From Hippasteria phrygiana (lineage: Eukaryota > Echinodermata > Asteroidea > Valvatida > Goniasteridae), in contig JAZGUH010000695.1 in NCBI GenBank assembly GCA_037893225.1, positions 496,001 to 560,000 of the forward strand: DNA of 64,000 nt, written 5' to 3'. The notes under the pieces were generated by a model. It had not been told where the DNA came from, made no database searches, and saw only the letters and a program-made list of their open reading frames with translations. Below are positions 40,217-54,448 of the stretch, piece after piece; the first letter of the stretch is position 1; every line of letters begins with the position of its first letter. The translations under genes and the position numbers were made by a program.

Positions 40217-43200
40217 TCATACCCTAGGGAATTTGACAGGCATGGAGCAATAAATAAAAGGTAAAATGCACACAGATGTTGGCCGGAAAGAAAATAAACA
40301 TTGCGAGGTTTGAATTTTCTCCACAAGTTTTAACTCTAAGAAGCCGCCGATAATTGCAACATGTAGCGCCAGATCTAAGCTATCCATACATGTCAAAATT
40401 ACTGAATTTGGTTGATATTTCATGCAATTATGAATGAGTAAAGCAAGTCCATACCCCAGGGAATTTGACAGGCATGGAGCAATAAATAAAAGGTAATCTG
40501 CACACAGATGGTGGCCGGGAAGAAAATAAACATTGCGAGGTTTTGAATTTTCTCCACAAGTGTTAACTCTAAGAAGCCGCCGATAATTGCAACATGTAGC
40601 GCCAGATCTAAGCTATCCATACATGTCAAAATTACTGAATTTGGTTGATATTTCATGCAATTATGAATGAGTAAAGCAAGTCATACCCCAGGGAATTTGA
40701 CAGGCATGGAGCAATAAATAAAAGGTAATCTGCACACAGATGGTGGCCGGGAAGAAAATAAACATTGCGAGGTTTGAATTTTCTCCACAAGTTTTAACTC
40801 TAAGAAGCCGCCGATAATTGCAACATGTAGCGCCAGATCTAAGCTATCCATACATGTCAACATTACTGAATTTGGTTGATATTTCATGCAATTATGAATG
40901 AGTAAAGCAAGTCCATACCCCAGGGAATTTGACAGGCATGGAGCAATAAATAAAAGGTAATCTGCACTCAGATGGTGGCCGGGAAGAAAATAAACATTGC
41001 GAGGTTTGAATTTTCTCCACAAGTGTTAACTCTAAGAAGCCGCCGATAATTGCAACATGTAGCGCCAGATCTAAGCTATCCATACATGTCAAAATTACTG
41101 AATTTGGTTGATATTTCATGCAATTATGAATGAGTAAAGCAAGTCATATCCTAGGGAATTTGACAGGCATGGAGCAATACATAGAAGGTAATATGCACAC
41201 AGGTGTTGGCCGGAAAGAAAATAAACATTGCGAGGTTTGAATTTTCTCCACAAGTTTTAACTCTGAGAAGCCGCCGATAATTGCAACATGTAGCGCCAGA
41301 TCTAAGCTATCCATACATGTCAAAATTACTGAATTTGGTTGATATTTCATGCAATTATGAATGAGTAAAGCAAGTCATACCCTAGGGAATTTGACAGGCA
41401 TGGAGCAATAAATAAAAGGTAAAATGCACACAGATGTTGGCCGGAAAGAAAATAAACATTGCGAGGTTTGAATTTTCTCCACAAGTTTTAACTCTAAGAA
41501 GCCGCCGATAATTGCAACATGTAGCGCCAGATCTAAGCTATCCATACATGTCAAAATTACAGAATTTGGTTTATATTTCATGCAATTATGAATGAGTAAA
41601 GCAAGTCATACCCCAGGGAATTTGACAGGCATGGAGCAATAAATAGAAGGTAATCTGCACACAGATGTTGGCCGGAAAGAAAATAAACATTGCGAGGTTT
41701 GAATTTTCTCCACAAGTTTTAACTCTAAGAAGCCGCCGATAATTGCAACATGTAGCGCCAGATCTAAGCTATCCATACATGTCAAAATTACTGAATTTGG
41801 TTGATATTTCATGCAATTATGAATGAGTAAAGCAAGTCATACCCTAGGGAATTTGACAGGCATGGAGCAATAAATAAAAGGTAAAATGCACACAGATGTT
41901 GGCCGGAAAGAAAATAAACATTGCGAGGTTTGAATTTTCTCCACAAGTTTTAACTCTAAGAAGCCGCCGATAATTGCAACATGTAGCGCCAGATCTAAGC
42001 TATCCATACATGTCAAAATTACAGAATTTGGTTTATATTTCATGCAATTATGAATGAGTAAAGCAAGTCATACCCCAGGGAATTTGACAGGCATGGAGCA
42101 ATAAATAGAAGGTAATCTGCACACAGATGTTGGCCGGAAAGAAAATAAACATTGCGAGGTTTGAATTTTCTCCACAAGTTTTAACTCTAAGAAGCCGCCG
42201 ATAATTGCAACATGTAGCGCCAGATCTAAGCTATCCATACATGTCAAAATTACTGAATTTGGTTGATATTTCATGCAATTATGAATGAGTAAAGCAAGTC
42301 ATACCCTAGGGAATTTGACAGGCATGGAGCAATAAATAAAAGGTAAAATGCACACAGATGTTGGCCGGGAAGAAAATAAACATTGCGAGGTTTGAATTTT
42401 CTCCACAAGTTTTAACTCTAAGAAGCCGCCGATAATTGCAACATGTAGCGCCAGATCTAAGCTATCCATACATGTCAAAATTACTGAATTTGGTTGATAT
42501 TTCATGCAATTATGAATGAGTAAAGCAAGTCATACCCTAGGGAATTTGACAGGCATGGAGCAATAAATAAAAGGTAAAATGCACACAGATGTTGGCCGGA
42601 AAGAAAATAAACATTGCGAGGTTTGAATTTTCTCCACAAGTTTTAACTCTAAGAAGCCGCCGATAATTGCAACATGTAGCGCCAGATCTAAGCTATCCAT
42701 ACATGTCAAAATTACTGAATTTGGTTGATATTTCATGCAATTATGAATGAGTAAAGCAAGTCCATACCCCAGGGAATTTGACAGGCATGGAGCAATAAAT
42801 AAAAGGTAATCTGCACACAGATGGTGGCCGGGAAGAAAATAAACATTGCGAGGTTTTGAATTTTCTCCACAAGTGTTAACTCTAAGAAGCCGCCGATAAT
42901 TGCAACATGTAGCGCCAGATCTAAGCTATCCATACATGTCAAAATTACTGAATTTGGTTGATATTTCATGCAATTATGAATGAGTAAAGCAAGTCATACC
43001 CCAGGGAATTTGACAGGCATGGAGCAATAAATAAAAGGTAATCTGCACACAGATGGTGGCCGGGAAGAAAATAAACATTGCGAGGTTTGAATTTTCTCCA
43101 CAAGTTTTAACTCTAAGAAGCCGCCGATAATTGCAACATGTAGCGCCAGATCTAAGCTATCCATACATGTCAACATTACTGAATTTGGTTGATATTTCAT

Positions 43201-43687
43201 GCAATTATGAATGAGTAAAGCAAGTCCATACCCCAGGGAATTTGACAGGCATGGAGCAATAAATAAAAGGTAATCTGCACTCAGATGGTGGCCGGGAAGA
43301 AAATAAACATTGCGAGGTTTGAATTTTCTCCACAAGTGTTAACTCTAAGAAGCCGCCGATAATTGCAACATGTAGCGCCAGATCTAAGCTATCCATACAT
43401 GTCAAAATTACTGAATTTGGTTGATATTTCATGCAATTATGAATGAGTAAAGCAAGTCATACCCTAGGGAATTTGACAGGCATGGAGCAATACATAGAAG
43501 GTAATATGCACACAGGTGTTGGCCGGAAAGAAAATAAACATTGCGAGGTTTGAATTTTCTCCACAGGTTTTAACTCTGAGAAGCCGCCGATAATTGCAAC
43601 ATGTAGCGCCAGATCTAAGCTATCCATACATGTCAAAATTACTGAATTTGGTTGATATTTCATGCAATTATGAATGAGTAAAGCAAG
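40217..43687. repeat. Ten-monomer repeat (2,313-bp offset)
   Basis: Five monomers at 40217-41374 match 42530-43687 at 2,313 bp. Both copies include the +T monomer (40541-40544 and 42854-42857) and the CACAGGTG monomer. Differences noticed are T41149 (CATATCC) and G43566 (CCACAGG). The same monomer run recurs at about 47.85-48.97 kb, offset 7,637 from the first. Confidence 0.75.
41266..42368. repeat. Dimer duplication (462 bp)
   Basis: Positions 41266-41906 match 41728-42368. The unit is two 231-bp monomers: one with AGGTAAAATG and TACAGAATTTGG, the other with AGAAGGTAATCTG. Breaks are G41265 versus A41727 and A41907 versus G42369. It is the shortest multi-monomer repeat seen and lies within the 10-monomer repeat. 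Confidence 0.8.
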
Positions 43688-44149
43688 TCATACCCCAGGG
43701 AATTTGACAGGCATGGAGCAATAAATAAAAGGTAATCTGCACACAGATGGTGGCCGGGAAGAAAATAAACATTGCGAGGTTTGAATTTTCTCCACAAGTT
43801 TTAACTCTAAGAAGCCGCCGATAATTGCAACATGTAGCGCCAGATCTAAGCTATCCATACATGTCAAAATTACTGAATTTGGTTGATATTTCATGCAATT
43901 ATGAATGAGTAAAGCAAGTCATACCCTAGGGAATTTGACAGGCATGGAGCAATAAATAAAAGGTAAAATGCACACAGATGTTGGCCGGAAAGAAAATAAA
44001 CATTGCGAGGTTTGAATTTTCTCCACAAGTTTTAACTCTAAGAAGCCGCCGATAATTGCAACATGTAGCGCCAGATCTAAGCTATCCATACATGTCAAAA
44101 TTACAGAATTTGGTTTATATTTCATGCAATTATGAATGAGTAAAGCAAG

Positions 44150-47100
44150 TCATACCCCAGGGAATTTGACAGGCATGGAGCAATAAATAGAAGGTAATCT
44201 GCACACAGATGTTGGCCGGAAAGAAAATAAACATTGCGAGGTTTGAATTTTCTCCACAAGTTTTAACTCTAAGAAGCCGCCGATAATTGCAACATGTAGC
44301 GCCAGATCTAAGCTATCCATACATGTCAAAATTACTGAATTTGGTTGATATTTCATGCAATTATGAATGAGTAAAGCAAGTCCATACCCCAGGGAATTTG
44401 ACAGGCATGGAGCAATAAATAAAAGGTAATCTGCACACAGATGGTGGCCGGGAAGAAAATAAACATTGCGAGGTTTGAATTTTCTCCACAAGTGTTGACT
44501 CTAAGAAGCCGCCGATAATTGCAACATGTAGCGCCAGATCTAAGCTATCCATACATGTCAAAATTACTGAATTTGGTTGATATTTCATGCAATTATGAAT
44601 GAGTAAAGCAAGTCCATACCCCAGGGAATTTGACAGGCATGGAGCAATAAATAAAAGGTAATCTGCACTCAGATGGTGGCCGGGAAGAAAATAAACATTG
44701 CGAGGTTTGAATTTTCTCCACAAGTGTTAACTCTAAGAAGCCGCCGATAATTGCAACATGTAGCGCCAGATCTAAGCTATCCATACATGTCAAAATTACT
44801 GAATTTGGTTGATATTTCATGCAATTATGAATGAGTAAAGCAAGTCATACCCTAGGGAATTTGACAGGCATGGAGCAATAAATAGAAGGTAATATGCACA
44901 CAGATGTTGGCCGGAAAGAAAATAAACATTGCGAGGTTTGAATTTTCTCCACAAGTTTTAACTCTAAGAAGCCGCCGATAATTGCAACATGTAGCGCCAG
45001 ATCTAAGCTATCCATACATGTCAAAATTACTGAATTTGGTTGATATTTCATGCAATTATGAATGAGTAAAGCAAGTCCATACCCCAGGGAATTTGACAGG
45101 CATGGAGCAATAAATAAAAGGTAATCTGCACACAGATGGTGGCCGGGAAGAAAATAAACATTGCGAGGTTTGAATTTTCTCCACAAGTGTTAACTCTAAG
45201 AAGCCGCCGATAATTGCAACATGTAGCGCCAGATCTAAGCTATCCATACATGTCAAAATTACTGAATTTGGTTGATATTTCATGCAATTATGAATGAGTA
45301 AAGCAAGTCATACCCCAGGGAATTTGACAGGCATGGAGCAATAAATAAAAGGTAATCTGCACACAGATGGTGGCCGGGAAGAAAATAAACATTGCGAGGT
45401 TTGAATTTTCTCCACAAGTTTTAACTCTAAGAAGCCGCCGATAATTGCAACATGTAGCGCCAGATCTAAGCTATCCATACATGTCAACATTACTGAATTT
45501 GGTTGATATTTCATGCAATTATGAATGAGTAAAGCAAGTCCATACCCCAGGGAATTTGACAGGCATGGAGCAATAAATAAAAGGTAATCTGCACTCAGAT
45601 GGTGGCCGGGAAGAAAATAAACATTGCGAGGTTTGAATTTTCTCCACAAGTGTTAACTCTAAGAAGCCGCCGATAATTGCAACATGTAGCGCCAGATCTA
45701 AGCTATCCATACATGTCAAAATTACTGAATTTGGTTTATATTTCATGCAATTATGAATGAGTAAAGCAAGTCATACCCCAGGGAATTTGACAGGCATGGA
45801 GCAATAAATAGAAGGTAATCTGCACACAGATGTTGGCCGGAAAGAAAATAAACATTGCGAGGTTTGAATTTTCTCCACAAGTTTTAACTCTAAGAAGCCG
45901 CCGATAATTGCAACATGTAGCGCCAGATCTAAGCTATCCATACATGTCAAAATTACTGAATTTGGTTGATATTTCATGCAATTATGAATGAGTAAAGCAA
46001 GTCCATACCCCAGGGAATTTGACAGGCATGGAGCAATAAATAAAAGGTAATCTGCACACAGATGGTGGCCGGGAAGAAAATAAACATTGCGAGGTTTGAA
46101 TTTTCTCCACAAGTGTTGACTCTAAGAAGCCGCCGATAATTGCAACATGTAGCGCCAGATCTAAGCTATCCATACATGTCAAAATTACTGAATTTGGTTG
46201 ATATTTCATGCAATTATGAATGAGTAAAGCAAGTCCATACCCCAGGGAATTTGACAGGCATGGAGCAATAAATAAAAGGTAATCTGCACTCAGATGGTGG
46301 CCGGGAAGAAAATAAACATTGCGAGGTTTGAATTTTCTCCACAAGTGTTAACTCTAAGAAGCCGCCGATAATTGCAACATGTAGCGCCAGATCTAAGCTA
46401 TCCATACATGTCAAAATTACTGAATTTGGTTGATATTTCATGCAATTATGAATGAGTAAAGCAAGTCATACCCTAGGGAATTTGACAGGCATGGAGCAAT
46501 AAATAGAAGGTAATATGCACACAGATGTTGGCCGGAAAGAAAATAAACATTGCGAGGTTTGAATTTTCTCCACAAGTTTTAACTCTAAGAAGCCGCCGAT
46601 AATTGCAACATGTAGCGCCAGATCTAAGCTATCCATACATGTCACAATTACTGAATTTGGTTGATATTTCATGCAATTATGAATGAGTAAAGCAAGTCCA
46701 TACCCCAGGGAATTTGACAGGCATGGAGCAATAAATAAAAGGTAATCTGCACACAGATGGTGGCCGGGAAGAAAATAAACATTGCGAGGTTTGAATTTTC
46801 TCCACAAGTGTTAACTCTAAGAAGCCGCCGATAATTGCAACATGTAGCGCCAGATCTAAGCTATCCATACATGTCAAAATTACTGAATTTGGTTGATATT
46901 TCATGCAATTATGAATGAGTAAAGCAAGTCATACCCCAGGGAATTTGACAGGCATGGAGCAATAAATAAAAGGTAATCTGCACACAGATGGTGGCCGGGA
47001 AGAAAATAAACATTGCGAGGTTTGAATTTTCTCCACAAGTTTTAACTCTAAGAAGCCGCCGATAATTGCAACATGTAGCGCCAGATCTAAGCTATCCATA

Positions 47101-47391
47101 CATGTCAACATTACTGAATTTGGTTGATATTTCATGCAATTATGAATGAGTAAAGCAAGTCCATACCCCAGGGAATTTGACAGGCATGGAGCAATAAATA
47201 AAAGGTAATCTGCACTCAGATGGTGGCCGGGAAGAAAATAAACATTGCGAGGTTTGAATTTTCTCCACAAGTGTTAACTCTAAGAAGCCGCCGATAATTG
47301 CAACATGTAGCGCCAGATCTAAGCTATCCATACATGTCAAAATTACTGAATTTGGTTGATATTTCATGCAATTATGAATGAGTAAAGCAAG
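44150..47391. repeat. Tandem pair of 7-monomer backbone blocks
   Basis: The block at 44150-45770 is repeated at 45771-47391 (offset 1,621) with a few differences, including GTCACAATT near 46645 and TTTATATTTC near 45736. Each block has the same monomer order as 1315-2935 and 33737-35357, without the TTTGTCAGG marker. Ends are approximate to within one monomer. Confidence 0.75.
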
Positions 47392-50300
47392 TCATACCCT
47401 AGGGAATTTGACAGGCATGGAGCAATACATAGAAGGTAATATGCACACAGATGTTGGCCGGAAAGAAAATAAACATTGCGAGGTTTGAATTTTCTCCACA
47501 AGTTTTAACTCTGAGAAGCCGCCGATAATTGCAACATGTAGCGCCAGATCTAAGCTATCCATACATGTCAAAATTACTGAATTTGGTTGATATTTCATGC
47601 AATTATGAATGAGTAAAGCAAGTCATACCCCAGGGAATTTGACAGGCATGGAGCAATAAATAAAAGGTAATCTGCACACAGATGGTGGCCGGGAAGAAAA
47701 TAAACATTGCGAGGTTTGAATTTTCTCCACAAGTTTTAACTCTAAGAAGCCGCCGATAATTGCAACATGTAGCGCCAGATCTAAGCTATCCATACATGTC
47801 AAAATTACTGAATTTGGTTGATATTTCATGCAATTATGAATGAGTAAAGCAAGTCATACCCTAGGGAATTTGACAGGCATGGAGCAATAAATAAAAGGTA
47901 AAATGCACACAGATGTTGGCCGGAAAGAAAATAAACATTGCGAGGTTTGAATTTTCTCCACAAGTTTTAACTCTAAGAAGCCGCCGATAATTGCAACATG
48001 TAGCGCCAGATCTAAGCTATCCATACATGTCAAAATTACTGAATTTGGTTGATATTTCATGCAATTATGAATGAGTAAAGCAAGTCCATACCCCAGGGAA
48101 TTTGACAGGCATGGAGCAATAAATAAAAGGTAATCTGCACACAGATGGTGGCCGGGAAGAAAATAAACATTGCGAGGTTTTGAATTTTCTCCACAAGTGT
48201 TAACTCTAAGAAGCCGCCGATAATTGCAACATGTAGCGCCAGATCTAAGCTATCCATACATGTCAAAATTACTGAATTTGGTTGATATTTCATGCAATTA
48301 TGAATGAGTAAAGCAAGTCATACCCCAGGGAATTTGACAGGCATGGAGCAATAAATAAAAGGTAATCTGCACACAGATGGTGGCCGGGAAGAAAATAAAC
48401 ATTGCGAGGTTTGAATTTTCTCCACAAGTTTTAACTCTAAGAAGCCGCCGATAATTGCAACATGTAGCGCCAGATCTAAGCTATCCATACATGTCAACAT
48501 TACTGAATTTGGTTGATATTTCATGCAATTATGAATGAGTAAAGCAAGTCCATACCCCAGGGAATTTGACAGGCATGGAGCAATAAATAAAAGGTAATCT
48601 GCACTCAGATGGTGGCCGGGAAGAAAATAAACATTGCGAGGTTTGAATTTTCTCCACAAGTGTTAACTCTAAGAAGCCGCCGATAATTGCAACATGTAGC
48701 GCCAGATCTAAGCTATCCATACATGTCAAAATTACTGAATTTGGTTGATATTTCATGCAATTATGAATGAGTAAAGCAAGTCATACCCTAGGGAATTTGA
48801 CAGGCATGGAGCAATACATAGAAGGTAATATGCACACAGGTGTTGGCCGGAAAGAAAATAAACATTGCGAGGTTTGAATTTTCTCCACAAGTTTTAACTC
48901 TGAGAAGCCGCCGATAATTGCAACATGTAGCGCCAGATCTAAGCTATCCATACATGTCAAAATTACAGAATTTGGTTTATATTTCATGCAATTATGAATG
49001 AGTAAAGCAAGTCATACCCCAGGGAATTTGACAGGCATGGAGCAATAAATAGAAGGTAATCTGCACACAGATGTTGGCCGGAAAGAAAATAAACATTGCG
49101 AGGTTTGAATTTTCTCCACAAGTTTTAACTCTAAGAAGCCGCCGATAATTGCAACATGTAGCGCCAGATCTAAGCTATCCATACATGTCAAAATTACTGA
49201 ATTTGGTTGATATTTCATGCAATTATGAATGAGTAAAGCAAGTCATACCCTAGGGAATTTGACAGGCATGGAGCAATAAATAGAAGGTAATATGCACACA
49301 GATGTTGGCCGGGAAGAAAATAAACATTGCGAGGTTTGAATTTTCTCCACAAGTTTTAACTCTAAGAAGCCGCCGATAATTGCAACATGTAGCGCGAGAT
49401 CTAAGCTATCCATACATGTCAAAATTACTGAATTTGGTTGATATTTCATGCAATTATGAATGAGTAAAGCAAGTCCATACCCCAGGGAATTTGACAGGCA
49501 TGGAGCAATAAATAAAAGGTAATCTGCACACAGATGGTGGCCGGGAAGAAAATAAACATTGCGAGGTTTGAATTTTCTCCACAAGTGTTAACTCTAAGAA
49601 GCCGCCGATAATTGCAACATGTAGCGCCAGATCTAAGCTATCCATACATGTCAAAATTACTGAATTTGGTTGATATTTCATGCAATTATGAATGAGTAAA
49701 GCAAGTCCATACCCCAGGGAATTTGACAGGCATGGAGCAATAAATAGAAGGTAATCTGCACACAGATGGTGGCCGGGAAGAAAATAAACATTGCGAGGTT
49801 TTGAATTTTCTCCACAAGTGTTAACTCTAAGAAGCCGCCGATAATTGCAACATGTAGCGCCAGATCTAAGCTATCCATACATGTCAAAATTACTGAATTT
49901 GGTTGATATTTCATGCAATTATGAATGAGTAAAGCAAGTCATACCCCAGGGAATTTGACAGGCATGGAGCAATAAATAAAAGGTAATCTGCACACAGATG
50001 GTGGCCGGGAAGAAAATAAACATTGCGAGGTTTGAATTTTCTCCACAAGTTTTAACTCTAAGAAGCCGCCGATAATTGCAACATGTAGCGCCAGATCTAA
50101 GCTATCCATACATGTCAACATTACTGAATTTGGTTGATATTTCATGCAATTATGAATGAGTAAAGCAAGTCCATACCCCAGGGAATTTGACAGGCATGGA
50201 GCAATAAATAAAAGGTAATCTGCACTCAGATGGTGGCCGGGAAGAAAATAAACATTGCGAGGTTTGAATTTTCTCCACAAGTGTTAACTCTAAGAAGCCG

Positions 50301-51695
50301 CCGATAATTGCAACATGTAGCGCCAGATCTAAGCTATCCATACATGTCAAAATTACTGAATTTGGTTGATATTTCATGCAATTATGAATGAGTAAAGCAA
50401 GTCATACCCTAGGGAATTTGACAGGCATGGAGCAATAAATAAAAGGTAAAATGCACACAGATGTTGGCCGGAAAGAAAATAAACATTGCGAGGTTTGAAT
50501 TTTCTCCACAAGTTTTAACTCTAAGAAGCCGCCGATAATTGCAACATGTAGCGCCAGATCTAAGCTATCCATACATGTCAAAATTACAGAATTTGGTTTA
50601 TATTTCATGCAATTATGAATGAGTAAAGCAAGTCATACCCTAGGGAATTTGACAGGCATGGAGCAATAAATAAAAGGTAAAATGCACACAGATGTTGGCC
50701 GGAAAGAAAATAAACATTGCGAGGTTTGAATTTTCTCCACAAGTTTTAACTCTAAGAAGCCGCCGATAATTGCAACATGTAGCGCCAGATCTAAGCTATC
50801 CATACATGTCAAAATTACAGAATTTGGTTTATATTTCATGCAATTATGAATGAGTAAAGCAAGTCATACCCCAGGGAATTTGACAGGCATGGAGCAATAA
50901 ATAGAAGGTAATCTGCACACAGATGTTGGCCGGAAAGAAAATAAACATTGCGAGGTTTGAATTTTCTCCACAAGTTTTAACTCTAAGAAGCCGCCGATAA
51001 TTGCAACATGTAGCGCCAGATCTAAGCTATCCATACATGTCAAAATTACTGAATTTGGTTGATATTTCATGCAATTATGAATGAGTAAAGCAAGTCATAC
51101 CCTAGGGAATTTGACAGGCATGGAGCAATAAATAGAAGGTAATATGCACACAGATGTTGGCCGGGAAGAAAATAAACATTGCGAGGTTTGAATTTTCTCC
51201 ACAAGTTTTAACTCTAAGAAGCCGCCGATAATTGCAACATGTAGCGCCAGATCTAAGCTATCCATACATGTCAAAATTACTGAATTTGGTTGATATTTCA
51301 TGCAATTATGAATGAGTAAAGCAAGTCCATACCCCAGGGAATTTGACAGGCATGGAGCAATAAATAAAAGGTAATCTGCACACAGATGGTGGCCGGGAAG
51401 AAAATAAACATTGCGAGGTTTGAATTTTCTCCACAAGTGTTAACTCTAAGAAGCCGCCGATAATTGCAACATGTAGCGCCAGATCTAAGCTATCCATACA
51501 TGTCAAAATTACTGAATTTGGTTGATATTTCATGCAATTATGAATGAGTAAAGCAAGTCCATACCCCAGGGAATTTGACAGGCATGGAGCAATAAATAGA
51601 AGGTAATCTGCACACAGATGGTGGCCGGGAAGAAAATAAACATTGCGAGGTTTGAATTTTCTCCACAAGTGTTAACTCTCAGAAGCCGCCGATAC

Positions 51696-54448
51696 TTGCA
51701 ACATGTAGCGCCAGATCTAAGCTATCCATACATGTCAAAATTACTGAATTTGGTTGATATTTCATGCAATTATGAATGAGTAAAGCAAGTCATACCCTAG
51801 GGAATTTGACAGGCATGGAGCAATAAATAAAAGGTAATCTGCACACAGATGTTGGCCGGAAAGAAAATAAACATTGCGAGGTTTGAATTTTCTCCACAAG
51901 TTTTAACTCTAAGAAGCCGCCGATAATTGCAACATGTAGCGCCAGATCTAAGCTATCCATACATGTCAAAATTACTGAATTTGGTTGATATTTCATGCAA
52001 TTATGAATGAGTAAAGCAAGTCATACCCTAGGGAATTTGACAGGCATGGAGCAATAAATAGAAGGTAATCTGCACACAGATGTTGGCCGGAAAGAAAATA
52101 AACATTGCGAGGTTTGAATTTTCTCCACAAGTTTTAACTCTAAGAAGCCGCCGATAATTGCAACATGTAGCGCCAGATCTAAGCTATCCATACATGTCAA
52201 AATTACTGAATTTGGTTGATATTTCATGCAATTATGAATGAGTAAAGCAAGTCCATACCCCAGGGAATTTGACAGGCATGGAGCAATAAATAAAAGGTAA
52301 TCTGCACACAGATGGTGGCCGGGAAGAAAATAAACATTGCGAGGTTTGAATTTTCTCCACAAGTGTTAACTCTAAGAAGCCGCCGATAATTGCAACATGT
52401 AGCGCCTGATCTAAGCTATCCATACATGTCAAAATTACTGAATTTGGTTGATATTTCATGCAATTATGAATGAGTAAAGCAAGTCATACCCCAGGGAATT
52501 TGACAGGCATGGAGCAATAAATAAAAGGTAATCTGCACACAGATGGTGGCCGGGAAGAAAATAAACATTGCGAGGTTTGAATTTTCTCCACAAGTTTTAA
52601 CTCTAAGAAGCCGCCGATAATTGCAACATGTAGCGCCAGATCTAAGCTATCCATACATGTCAAAATTACTGAATTTGGTTGATATTTCATGCAATTATGA
52701 ATGAGTAAAGCAAGTCCATACCCCAGGGAATTTGACAGGCATGGAGCAATAAATAAAAGGTAATCTGCACACAGATGGTGGCCGGGAAGAAAATAAACAT
52801 TGCGAGGTTTGAATTTTCTCCACAAGTGTTGACTCTAAGAAGCCGCCGATAATTGCAACATGTAGCGCCAGATCTAAGCTATCCATACATGTCAAAATTA
52901 CTGAATTTGGTTGATATTTCATGCAATTATGAATGAGTAAAGCAAGTCCATACCCCAGGGAATTTGACAGGCATGGAGCAATAAATAAAAGGTAATCTGC
53001 ACACAGATGGTGGCCGGGAAGAAAATAAACATTGCGAGGTTTGAATTTTCTCCACAAGTTTTAACTCTAAGAAGCCGCCGATAATTGCAACATGTAGCGC
53101 CAGATCTAAGCTATCCATACATGTCAAAATTACTGAATTTGGTTGATATTTCATGCAATTATGAATGAGTAAAGCAAGTCATACCCTAGGGAATTTGACA
53201 GGCATGGAGCAATAAATAAAAGGTAATCTGCACACAGATGTTGGCCGGAAAGAAAATAAACATTGCGAGGTTTGAATTTTCTCCACAAGTTTTAACTCTA
53301 AGAAGCCGCCGATAATTGCAACATGTAGCGCCAGATCTAAGCTATCCATACATGTCAAAATTACTGAATTTGGTTGATATTTCATGCAATTATGAATGAG
53401 TAAAGCAAGTCATACCCTAGGGAATTTGACAGGCATGGAGCAATAAATAGAAGGTAATCTGCACACAGATGTTGGCCGGAAAGAAAATAAACATTGCGAG
53501 GTTTGAATTTTCTCCACAAGTTTTAACTCTAAGAAGCCGCCGATAATTGCAACATGTAGCGCCAGATCTAAGCTATCCATACATGTCAAAATTACTGAAT
53601 TTGGTTGATATTTCATGCAATTATGAATGAGTAAAGCAAGTCCATACCCCAGGGAATTTGACAGGCATGGAGCAATAAATAAAAGGTAATCTGCACACAG
53701 ATGGTGGCCGGGAAGAAAATAAACATTGCGAGGTTTGAATTTTCTCCACAAGTGTTAACTCTAAGAAGCCGCCGATAATTGCAACATGTAGCGCCTGATC
53801 TAAGCTATCCATACATGTCAAAATTACTGAATTTGGTTGATATTTCATGCAATTATGAATGAGTAAAGCAAGTCATACCCCAGGGAATTTGACAGGCATG
53901 GAGCAATAAATAAAAGGTAATCTGCACACAGATGGTGGCCGGGAAGAAAATAAACATTGCGAGGTTTGAATTTTCTCCACAAGTTTTAACTCTAAGAAGC
54001 CGCCGATAATTGCAACATGTAGCGCCAGATCTAAGCTATCCATACATGTCAAAATTACTGAATTTGGTTGATATTTCATGCAATTATGAATGAGTAAAGC
54101 AAGTCCATACCCCAGGGAATTTGACAGGCATGGAGCAATAAATAAAAGGTAATCTGCACACAGATGGTGGCCGGGAAGAAAATAAACATTGCGAGGTTTG
54201 AATTTTCTCCACAAGTGTTGACTCTAAGAAGCCGCCGATAATTGCAACATGTAGCGCCAGATCTAAGCTATCCATACATGTCAAAATTACTGAATTTGGT
54301 TGATATTTCATGCAATTATGAATGAGTAAAGCAAGTCCATACCCCAGGGAATTTGACAGGCATGGAGCAATAAATAAAAGGTAATCTGCACACAGATGGT
54401 GGCCGGGAAGAAAATAAACATTGCGAGGTTTGAATTTTCTCCACAAGT
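51696..54448. repeat. Tandem 6-monomer HOR pair (1,389-bp offset)
   Basis: Positions 51696-53059 match 53085-54448 with no mismatch noticed. The breaks are C51695 versus A53084 and T53060 versus G54449. The variant GCGCCTGATC, which removes the BglII site, marks one monomer in each copy (52407 and 53796). The preceding monomer carries two substitutions of its own, CTCTCAGAAG near 51680 and GATACTTGC at 51695. Confidence 0.85.

Larger units (their letters stand above)
36051..51695. repeat. Central zone with its own monomer variants
   Basis: This stretch carries several variants not seen elsewhere: TACAGAATTTGG with TTTATATTTC (near 36700, 41560, 42022, 44104, 48966, 50587 and 50818), AGGTAAAATG, CACAGGTG, and a T insertion giving GAGGTTTTGAA at four places. 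One monomer has the unique GGCCTTAAAG (36120-36121). Repeats of 2, 7, 10 and 33 monomers are interleaved. The 33-monomer (7,637-bp) match joins about 39.7-41.3 kb to about 47.4-48.9 kb. The GTCAACATT, CACTCAG and AATACATAG variants last occur at about 48.8-50.2 kb. Confidence 0.75.
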
